DNA of 20,253 bases from positions 199,006 to 219,258 of the forward strand of contig CAMPET010000026.1 of assembly GCA_946803715.1 (NCBI GenBank). The letters are read 5' to 3'. How positions within the stretch are numbered: position 1 is the stretch's first letter; each line of letters opens with the position of its first letter. The DNA is from Beroe ovata. Its lineage: Eukaryota; Ctenophora; Nuda; Beroida; Beroidae. The notes under the pieces were generated by a model. It ran no database searches. It saw nothing but the letters and a program-made list of their open reading frames with translations, and was not told the origin of the DNA. Shown here one piece after another: positions 11,999-18,895 of the stretch. Position numbers and translations under genes: made by a program.

Positions 11999-14900
11999 GT
12001 GTGCCAGTGTTTTGAATTTCATAATGAATTCTAGGAGAATTTTTTGGCCTCCTCTGACAATTGGTAGAAGAATGCATACAATGTAGACACTGTTCCTACC
12101 CCCTTTATCAAGAAACATACTGCATGTCACTCTCAGTACTTACGCCTCCCCTCTCTCCCCAGAGTTTATACCTAGCCCGGGCTATATACGACTTGGTACA
12201 CCTCATTCGAACACTCATGGCCATGGAACGAACAGTCACGGCGGCGCAAACTCCTCCCCTTGAGAAGGATAAGAACATGCTCGCCCTCACCCCAAGTCCG
12301 GTTACCGCCACGCCGCCCTCCCTCGCCGCCGCCGTTCAGGAGCCGCCGCCCCAGAACACAGCAGATCTACACAAGCCGCAGGTGATGGCCGCTTTCCTGG
12401 CGGAAATCAACGATTTTCGGTCCCAACTCGCCAGGTTGAAAGAGGGAGATATTTCGCAAGAGACTCAAGCTCACATTTCTCAGAAGGTATGTACGCGTTT
12501 GTGTGTGTGTGTGGTTCTGTGTTTGTGTGATGGTGTTTGTATGGCGTGTGTCTCACGGAATGTCCAAATATATGCACTCAGGGACGCGTGGACGACTCTT
12601 CGTTTATCGTGTTCTAATTATATAAAAAGGTGGAAACCTTGGGGGAACGCCCAATATATATATCACTTCATGAGGATGAAATTTTAAAGTTTGAGAAAGC
12701 CGAGTATTCTCTCTCTCTCATGCGCGCGCGGCTGTCTGAAGTACAGCTGAAGTAGGGTATATATATAAGTAGCTGAGGTAATTATCACCTACCTGTTCTC
12801 CCAGGACGCCGAGATCAAAGCACTCCGCGAGAAACTGTCGAGCTATGAAGCCACTATAGCCGCCCTCAAGAACGATAATGGGAGAAACAAGGACACTGAC
12901 CTGGGAACATTCTTCCGCGAGAATTTCAAACGGATCAAGAACAAGACTCGGAAACGGAAGCAGAGCACGGACGATCAGAAGATCATGATTTGTCCGAAGA
13001 TGAGCGAGGGAGCAAACCCCCCACGGGAGAATATCATGGATCAGTCCTCGGAGAACGGTGTGGCGGCGGTGGACTCGCCCAATCCCTCGGAAAAGTCACG
13101 TGACAGTGACGTCACTATCTCACGTGTGAAAGTTGTGACATCCCGCGATGGGAAGAAGGCGGAGGAGGTAGAGGAGGAATCGCCGAGCGGCAGAGACGCC
13201 GACACAGACAAATCACGTTTTCTCCAGGTTAATATATGTGTACAATGGAATGTAGTTAATTTCAGCTTATAATCTGCTGGGAAAGTTTGTACGGTGGTTT
13301 AAATCTTTGCTTGATTTTAGGTTGGGTTGCTTGAAAATATTTCTTTCGAATCTCATAGGTATTATGGTTTTTTCTGCAAATCACTTTCTCTCCCTGACCC
13401 CTCTTTTTCCGTGTCCTAGGTTGGAACAGGGAATGCTGCTGCTGTCCCACGTGACAGAGTAGGAAGTTCAGACGACGACTACGTCCAGATGAACGGATTA
13501 CCGTCGCCCATGAGGTCGTTGCCTATAACCCCATGCGACCCCCTGGTTGAGGGGGAGGAGACCCCAGTACAACCCATCAGCCGGGATTACAAGAGATCGT
13601 CCATGTCCTCCTCTCACAGCAAGGACTCTGTCGAGAGTATCAAGTTGAAACGCAAGCAGACCATCATGATCGGACACCAGCCCGAAGTGGTGATGACGGC
13701 GGCCGAGGAGAGCTCGGCCCCCGGCCCCCTAGCAGTGCCGAGTACCGGGTATACCAGGATGGAGAGCACTGACTACATGACGATGGAGGAAGGGGAGAAG
13801 GGCAGGCAGATCAGCAGGTCGGGAGAGGGGGATTATGTTGAGGCAGACTTGCTACCTCCTACTCCGACTGCAGAGAGTAAAGTCACTGAGAGTCCATCCC
13901 TTGCTTCATCAGCAACTCCTGCTAAACTCTCAACCAAACCTCCGATCAGCGCGAAGCTTTCAACCACAACCAAGCCTGCGTCCTCGGCCAAACCTCCAGC
14001 TCAAACCAAATCGATCACAACCCCAGCAAAGACTGCAAAGCCAGCCTCACTCTCAAAACCACCGAGAACTCCGTCTCCAGCCAAGTCTCAAGCTCCAGCA
14101 AAACCAGCGCGGACTTCAACTCCAATTGAGATTTCAACCCCAGGGGTGTTGAAAGATGAACAAGATATGCTGAGACTAGAGGATGTGGGGGTAGGGAGCG
14201 ATACTATCTCCAATGGGACACTACAAGCTGATCTCAATGTGAAGGAAGAACGACAGATCAATGCTGTAAGTTTGTCCCTAAAAATCCATGTCCATTTGAT
14301 CTTTTCTCTGCTATTCACGATTGCTATTCAACACATCTCTGCTGCTATGACAACATTTCACGGTTGCTATGACAACACATCACGGCTGCTATGACAACAC
14401 GTCACGGTTGTTATAACAACACATATTGGTTGTTATGACAACACTGTTGCTGTCACATTACTAACGCTGACTATGTGAAGACTCAGGTGAGTGAGCTAGC
14501 ACGAGATGTTGACAGCATCATGGTCGATGTCCACACACTACACCGGATGGAGCAGCGTCTCCTCCAGGATTCGGCTCCAGCCCATATGAAGATAGGGCGT
14601 GGTCCCTCCTTCTCTCCCGTACCTGTCCCGGGTTAGTCCACGAATTATAGTACCCGTCATAACACTCTCCTCTCTGTGTGTGTCAGAGTAGGGCCAAATG
14701 AATTGCCAATGATTGGGAAGCCCTACTCTTACTAATATAACTCTCATGATACTGATATATTCACACTCTCTCTCTCAGCTGTTACGTCATCGCCTACTCA
14801 CGTGATGATGTCATCCCGTGGTCCGGGTGGCATGGTAACGGCTCACGAGGTTCCTATATACGCCAAGGTGGATCGGGTCGCCAGTCCGCCGCCACCAAGA

Positions 14901-17882
14901 ATTAGACCGTTCTCGTTTGGGGAGGCCAGTAATTCTAGCAACACCAGTCAGAATGAGGTACAGGAGTGATGATTAGGTTATAAAGTACTGTCTGGAACTC
15001 GATTCATAGATGTGCCCTTAAATTAGTAATTATCTAACACTTGGTGGATCTATTTGGCTATTTTGTAGACGTCTCATCTGCATTCCACAGAGCACCCTTG
15101 TCCCTTAACACCAGTTGCCATGATAACACCTCTCCTGACACCAGTTACCATGGTTACACTTACCCTAACGCCAGTTACTATGATAACACCTACCCTCACG
15201 CCAGTAACCATGGTAAAACCTACCCTCACACCAGTTACCATGGTAACACCTCCCCTTAGACCAGTTACCATGGTAAAACCTACCCTCACTCCAGTAACCA
15301 TGGTAAAACCTACCCTCACACCAGTTACCATGGTAACACCTGTCATTCCCCCAGCTATCGCGACACGAAGTGTGCGCTAAAGCCCGGAAGACAAGCCTGA
15401 CTAGCAATGGGAGCAGTGTCGAACTGAAGAGTGACTATTCGTCTGACCGACCGAGCAGTTTTAACACCTCTCTCACTGCGTCAACAGAGCAGGGTGACAG
15501 GTAATGACGTCATCATTGCTTTTATACCATGGCGTCATATTGCATTATATATGTTGTTGTTGTCACATTGTCATTGGCAATCGTGTTGTGATGACTGGTA
15601 GCATTGGCTATCATAGATACTTGTCCAAGGTCCATAGATGCAACATGTTCATTGTTCCCCATATTGTGATGTTTGTAGTTGTAACTCAATCAGAAAGAGG
15701 ATGGAGCGCGGAATGAAGGAATGAACAGTCGTTAGTCCGGATACGAATTTATTCAAGCTATGACATCATGACACAAATGTTATACTTATATCGCCAATAG
15801 TGTGCTTCTTGGACACTACTGAGAATGGGAAATCCAAGGATAAATTCATGAACAGAAATCGGTCATGATACACTAGGAATGACCATGTTGCAGGCTGCAG
15901 CCATACAACCACTTACCAGTTATATAATTTCTCCCATATTCCGACACTCATTTATTGATCCTTGGTCACGTGATGTTGATATCATAATATGACGTCATGA
16001 CCGTATCTCATTTAGATTGAGCACCATATGTTAAGGCTTCATGTTACGTTTTAGCGGACACTTGGATCTAATTTTCTGGTGCACTGATACGATTTCAGGA
16101 ACACACAAATATTTGATCAGATATCACCGCAGTGTTTTATGTGTGTTTCGGATGATATCTGTATCATAAGGCGGCGGAGAAAATGTAGTCTCATACATAA
16201 TAATTATCTTGAGTGTTTGGGCTTCCCTACATGAGCTGACGCCTATTTCGGGTTTCATCTATTTTTAACGTGTCCTCTGCATCACAAGTGTCAATGATTG
16301 TATAACGTGTGAGTTATGTATGTTTGTACACGTCTTGGTAACTTGGCTTGACGCCCTCACCGCACTTTCTGTGCCATATCACGCCTTCTTACTCCGTCAT
16401 AGATACACCGTACTTCCATATTTCGGCCACCACATTCTGCTCCTTCATAAACAAGCCCACACACTCCCCTGCTCCAGGTTTTCTCGAGTCAGCAGTGACG
16501 TTGTGGCAGACGATCATGATACCAACAGGATAAGTGTCATATCTGACGTGAAGTCTGACGGAGGGGCATTTAGTCCCACATCTGGTCCCCTGGCCCACCC
16601 TGACCCACTCCATGGTAGAGCCCGGGCACCAGCTCTCCAGTATACCCGTTCAGACCCCAACAGACGTAACAGAACGAGTTCCAGCAGTGCGGGGTTCAAT
16701 GTATCGTTTGACCTGGATGAGGCTGAGGATTTGGAGGATTGCATCAACAAGGAGGTGGGCGAGGAGTTCTTCCTCAGAGGGAAGAAAGATAAGAAATCGT
16801 CCGGGTTCAAGAAAATGCTGAGTTTCGGGAAGGGGAAGAAGAAGCGGAGCCTATCGTCGGAGGAGGAGCGAACTCCGCGCCCTGGACCCCGACAACCGGA
16901 CATCCGGAATAACGATTTCAGACGTTCCGTCGAGGATCAGTACCATCCCACACGATCAAACTCCCTAGGCTCACCTCCTGGTTACTACAGATCGCGTGAT
17001 CTCAGTGGGACGTCTTCCTCCAGTGGGACATCCTCCCGCCGCCAGTCTGTCCGGTCCAGTACTTACTCTGAAAATGACGTCATCAAGAGTGACGTCATGA
17101 GTGGTGGATCCAGCAGAGGTAGTGGAGTGGTGACATCACCCATTGGCGAGACGCAGGTGGGGGAGATCAGGTCTCTGGTCGGGGAACTGGAGACACGGAT
17201 TGGGGAAATCAATTCCTCTGATGGAAGTGAACCGAGCTACAATAATGTGATGACACCGGGCTGTCTGCACAGGGGATCATCAGGGGAGTCATCTAACAGA
17301 GAATCCAACAAAACGGTATCCACTGGATCAGCAGAGTTCACACCTCTACTGGACTCTACTGCTCTCGAACCTGAACTTGTCCCCCTAATCCAGGAGACAG
17401 ATTTAAATGAGGTCCCGGTCCACAATGATAGTGGACTTGTCACCTCGCCGGATATGTCTACCTGTGAGCAACAACCAGTCAGGAAAACTTCCCGAGGTTT
17501 CTACGATGAGCTGGGCGTGAAGATAAACTTTGATAATATCCCTGTGAATACCGAAGAGGTAATTGACCTCGATAATGAGACGATAATTGATCTGGATGGG
17601 GAGGTAATCCAGGATGGAGAGGAGTTGGAACAGTTGAGAGCTAGACGCCGCTCGGAGCGGGCCACTCCGGACAGCAGTCTCGCTGCCAAAGTGGACAAGG
17701 AACTCAATATAAACACCGAGTGTTCACGGATGGTTAGTGAGATTGAGAGGATAGCCTCGCCTGAACCCGTCCTGAGGGTGAGAGGGACGGATCTGAGGAA
17801 CAAGACCCCGAGTCCGTCCTTCTCCGAGATAGACATTCTCTTGGGGGATATAACCGCCGAGTTGGATGACTTTGGATTCTGA
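11781..17882 (+). CDS. Large scaffold/docking-like protein of unknown family, eight exons visible (5' end incomplete)
   Basis: Exons join(11781..11998, 12163..12486, 12805..13227, 13420..14265, 14487..14631, 14779..14957, 15355..15500, 16478..17882) all have GT-AG borders, and every junction phase matches (2-nt carry-in, then 0, 0, 0, 0, 1, 0, 2, stop TGA). The joined frame gives about 1,228 residues. In order: a helical N-terminal region, a predicted coiled coil, a basic cluster, three YxxM motifs (YVQM, YTRM, YMTM), a Lys/Pro/Ala/Ser/Thr-rich low-complexity tract, a PPPP-containing segment, a MARCKS-like basic patch, two IDLD motifs and an acidic C terminus. I recognise no catalytic domain, signal peptide or membrane segment, so a cytoplasmic or membrane-associated adaptor is inferred. 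The first exon enters mid-codon, so at least one coding exon lies upstream; 295..331 is a phase-compatible candidate. Residue numbers below assume that candidate (1,240 aa in total). Family: not recognised. Confidence 0.85.
12163..12486 (+). CDS. Coding exon: end of helical domain, Pro/Ala linker, start of coiled coil
   Basis: The acceptor lies in CTCTCTCCCCAG and the donor is AAG|GTATGT; 108 codons, phase 0 on both sides. It starts with a hydrophobic helix (SLYLARAIYDLVHLIRTLM), which continues the fold of the previous exon. A Pro/Ala/Thr-rich linker follows (about residues 115-158). The last part, from about residue 160 (AAFLAEINDFRSQLARLK), has heptad-like hydrophobic spacing and runs on into the next exon as a coiled coil. 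Confidence 0.87.
12487..12804 (+). other. Intron with GT- and CT-rich simple sequence
   Basis: 318 bp between AAG|GTATGT and CTCCCAG. It contains a GTGT run near the donor, a CT run near 12709 and ATATAT stretches. The upstream frame stops at 12685-12687, so retention would truncate the protein. Confidence 0.8.
12805..13227 (+). CDS. Coding exon: coiled coil, basic cluster and acidic disordered stretch
   Basis: The acceptor is TTCTCCCAG and the donor CAG|GTTAAT; 141 codons, phase 0 on both sides. The first 25 residues (DAEIKALREKLSSYEATIAA) complete the coiled coil. Next comes FFRENFKRIKNKTRKRKQ (about residues 230-246), a dense basic cluster that could act as a nuclear localisation or lipid-binding signal. 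The rest is Ser/Glu/Asp-rich and looks disordered. A CACGTG and a TGACGTCA palindrome lie within it at 13097-13114. Confidence 0.87.
13420..14265 (+). CDS. Coding exon: three YxxM motifs and Lys/Pro/Ala-rich tract
   Basis: The acceptor is GTGTCCTAG and the donor GCT|GTAAGT; 282 codons, phase 0 on both sides. Tyrosines in acidic or Ser/Thr settings form YVQM (codon at 13480), YTRM (13750) and YMTM (13774); YVEAD follows at 13834. YxxM is the established phosphotyrosine site for the SH2 domains of the PI3-kinase p85 subunit, as in IRS and BCAP-type adaptors. From about 13914 to 14130 (residues 500-569) the protein is an Ala/Lys/Pro/Ser/Thr repeat-like tract with SP/TP sites, similar in composition to microtubule-associated or histone H1-like tails. 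The docking role is inferred. Confidence 0.9.
14316..14446. repeat. Intronic 22-bp minisatellite with X-box-like core, about six copies
   Basis: Units of about 22 bp carry the cores GTTGCTATGACAAC, GCTGCTATGACAAC or GTTGTTATAACAAC. The best copies are 14359-14380, 14381-14402 and 14403-14424. The array lies in the intron between the 13420..14265 and 14487..14631 exons. Confidence 0.88.
14487..14631 (+). CDS. Coding exon: short helical segment
   Basis: The acceptor is GACTCAG and the donor CCGG|GTTAGT (GTTAGT is a less usual donor). It has 48 codons plus one base, phase 0 in and 1 out. VSELARDVDSIMVDVHTLHR looks like an amphipathic helix or short coiled coil. Its first bases, GTGAGTGAG after CAG, also resemble a donor, so cryptic splicing here is possible. 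Confidence 0.78.
14779..14957 (+). CDS. Coding exon: tyrosine motif and proline-rich segment
   Basis: The acceptor lies in a CT-rich tract ending CTCTCAG and the donor is GAG|GTACAG. Two bases complete a codon and 59 codons follow, phase 0 out. VPIYAKVDRVASPPPPRIRP (residues 690-707 or so) combines a possible tyrosine phosphorylation site with a PPPP run that could bind SH3, WW or EVH1 domains. The exon also contains CATGGTAAC, an RFX half-site resembling the cores of the flanking repeat arrays. Confidence 0.8.
15111..15350. repeat. Intronic 30-bp minisatellite, eight copies, X-box core
   Basis: Eight contiguous units of exactly 30 bp start at 15111, 15141, 15171, 15201, 15231, 15261, 15291 and 15321. 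Each begins CCAGT and has a core related to GTTACCATGGTAAC (perfect at 15234 and 15324), followed by a C-rich tail. The array abuts the acceptor of the 15355 exon. Confidence 0.95.
15355..15500 (+). CDS. Coding exon: Ser-rich linker, directly after the 30-bp repeat array
   Basis: The acceptor CATTCCCCCAG ends at 15354 and the donor is CAG|GTAATG; 48 codons plus 2 bases. The product (LSRHEVCAKARKTSLTSN and onward) is Ser/Thr-rich and disordered. Frame and both phases agree with the neighbouring exons. The in-frame sequence upstream carries a TAA at 15334, so the repeat array is not coding in this frame. Confidence 0.78.
15501..16477 (+). other. Longest internal intron of the large gene
   Basis: 977 bp between donor GTAATG and acceptor CTGCTCCAG. 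It holds two TGACGTCA palindromes (15505, 15990) and a CACGTG near 15967, but no exon-like sequence in a compatible phase that I can see. Confidence 0.75.
16478..17882 (+). CDS. Last coding exon: basic patch, Ser-rich regions, tandem IDLD motifs, stop
   Basis: The acceptor is CCCCTGCTCCAG; one base completes a codon, then 467 codons and a TGA at 17880-17882. Ordered landmarks are an acidic stretch (FDLDEAEDLEDCI), a MARCKS-like basic patch KSSGFKKMLSFGKGKKKR (about residues 879-896), Ser/Arg-rich regions, VIDLD and IIDLD (17559-17573 and 17583-17597), and an acidic tail EIDILLGDITAELDDFGF. That tail fits the acidic dileucine pattern ExxxLL and ends in DDF; both are weak trafficking-motif matches. 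An upstream ATG at 16320 is in frame only through intron sequence. Confidence 0.9.
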
Positions 17883-17938
17883 AAGAGAGACTTTGGACAT
17901 TGCTTTTACCAGCAGCTGTTTACATAGATCTAGGCATC

Positions 17939-17997
17939 ATTAAATACTTTTATCTGTGGAGCATTAGAAAGAAGAGTTTGAACCGAAGAGAAATAAA
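17939..17997 (+). terminator. Poly(A) signals of the large scaffold-like gene
   Basis: ATTAAA at 17939-17944 and AATAAA at 17992-17997 lie 57 and 110 nt after the TGA. The second is the canonical signal and is the likelier one. Both support 17882 as the end of the coding region. Confidence 0.65.
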
Positions 17998-17999
17998 TT

Positions 18000-18660
18000 T
18001 ATCCGCACTTTTTATTAGCTTTTGGATAAGGAATAATACTACATGCATGTTAAGTATTATATGGAATGTTGAACTGAGAAGCTCTTGACGTTCCATGTTA
18101 TGATAGTAATGAAAAGTTTTATTTCAAATCATTTATCATGTCCCAAAAACACGGCTCCAACCCTCCGGAATATAGTTCAAAATAATAGTTCATAGCTAAA
18201 GCGCTATTTTGTGGTCCTGATAGCTATTTTACTCTATTCAATCTATCCTCATATTCATACCCACACCATGCAACCTAAACACTCTCCGGTATTTCTAGAA
18301 CGGCGCACACAAGCACGTGTACATTTTATTGTGTCAAAGTAGAGAATTAGAGCAGCTAAGAAAAGAGGTAGTCTGTATTTTCTTCAGAGTTTCATCGCTG
18401 GTATCTCAGGAATTCGTGACGCCATTTCACTGCCCCCGTCCTCTGATTTCTTGCTCTCCTCCCTATAATCTAGCTTCTTACTCTGAAATGTTAGCTGTAA
18501 GCTGGAGTTGTTAGTAACATCTTCATTGTGGTTAGTAAGTGTAACTTGCTCATATCTGGTTTTAATAGTACCAGGTGACCTCTAAACTGTTTCAGCAAGC
18601 TTCTCGTTATGTTTCTAGTGGACTTTTTGATCATAGCTCCACGTTTGAATGTGTAAGCTG
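18000..18660. other. Convergent intergenic region
   Basis: The stretch lies between the poly(A) signals of the two convergent genes. I see no ORF with coding character, no RNA gene and no repeat array in it. Confidence 0.6.
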
Positions 18661-18663
18661 GGT

Positions 18664-18669
18664 TTTATT
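18664..18669 (-). terminator. Poly(A) signal of the tetraspanin gene
   Basis: AATAAA on the minus strand, 55 nt after the TAG. It fits a short 3' UTR and places the two genes tail to tail. Confidence 0.65.
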
Positions 18670-18724
18670 CTCTAAACTAACAGATGAGGGAAATAACAGA
18701 TAATGTTCTCCCCCTTGACCTTCT

Positions 18725-18895
18725 CTAACAGATTTTCCATACCTTGACCCTGAATCCCTCCTCATGACGGTATCTAGCGTACAGTGATATGTTGAGGAAC
18801 AGGGCCACCACTTCCACCAGCAGGAATATCAGGACTGCTGAGCCAGACTTGATGAGTAGATCCTTCAGACTGTCCAGTGCTTCTTGGTAACACCC
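18725..18895 (-). CDS. Tetraspanin last exon: TM4 and cytoplasmic tail
   Basis: The acceptor is ATACCCCAG; 56 codons, then TAG. It starts with the final loop Cys (GCYQEAL), then TM4 and a short tail. AAG|GTATGG near the end resembles a donor, but the stop soon after and the nearby poly(A) signal favour this as the true 3' end. Confidence 0.9.
   Translation of the reverse strand, partial: GCYQEALDSLKDLLIKSGSAVLIFLLVEVVALFLNISLYARYRHEEGFRVKVWKIC

Noticed and set aside
13835-14152. 105-codon overlapping + strand ORF rich in Gln/Leu/Arg
   Set aside because: It is a shadow frame of the Lys/Pro/Ala-rich coding tract, with no independent support.
15111-15350. CRISPR-like array
   Set aside because: Units are directly contiguous with no variable spacers, and the DNA is clearly eukaryotic.
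15074-15380. Repeat proteins read on both strands of the 30-bp array (TPVTMVTP-like and TGVRVGFTMV-like)
   Set aside because: The unit length is divisible by three, so several frames stay open automatically. The gene frame has stops here, and the array fits an intron ending at the 15354 acceptor.
16320-16477. ATG at 16320 as a gene start
   Set aside because: The upstream exon ending at 15500 joins in phase to 16478 after a strong acceptor. The 16320-16477 stretch is best explained as intron.
16514-16903. 129-codon minus-strand ORF
   Set aside because: It is antisense to the well-supported last exon and explained by its codon composition.
18725-18744. AAG|GTATGG as a donor extending the tetraspanin into another exon
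   Set aside because: A stop codon follows within five codons and AATAAA lies 55 nt further. The tail length suits a tetraspanin.
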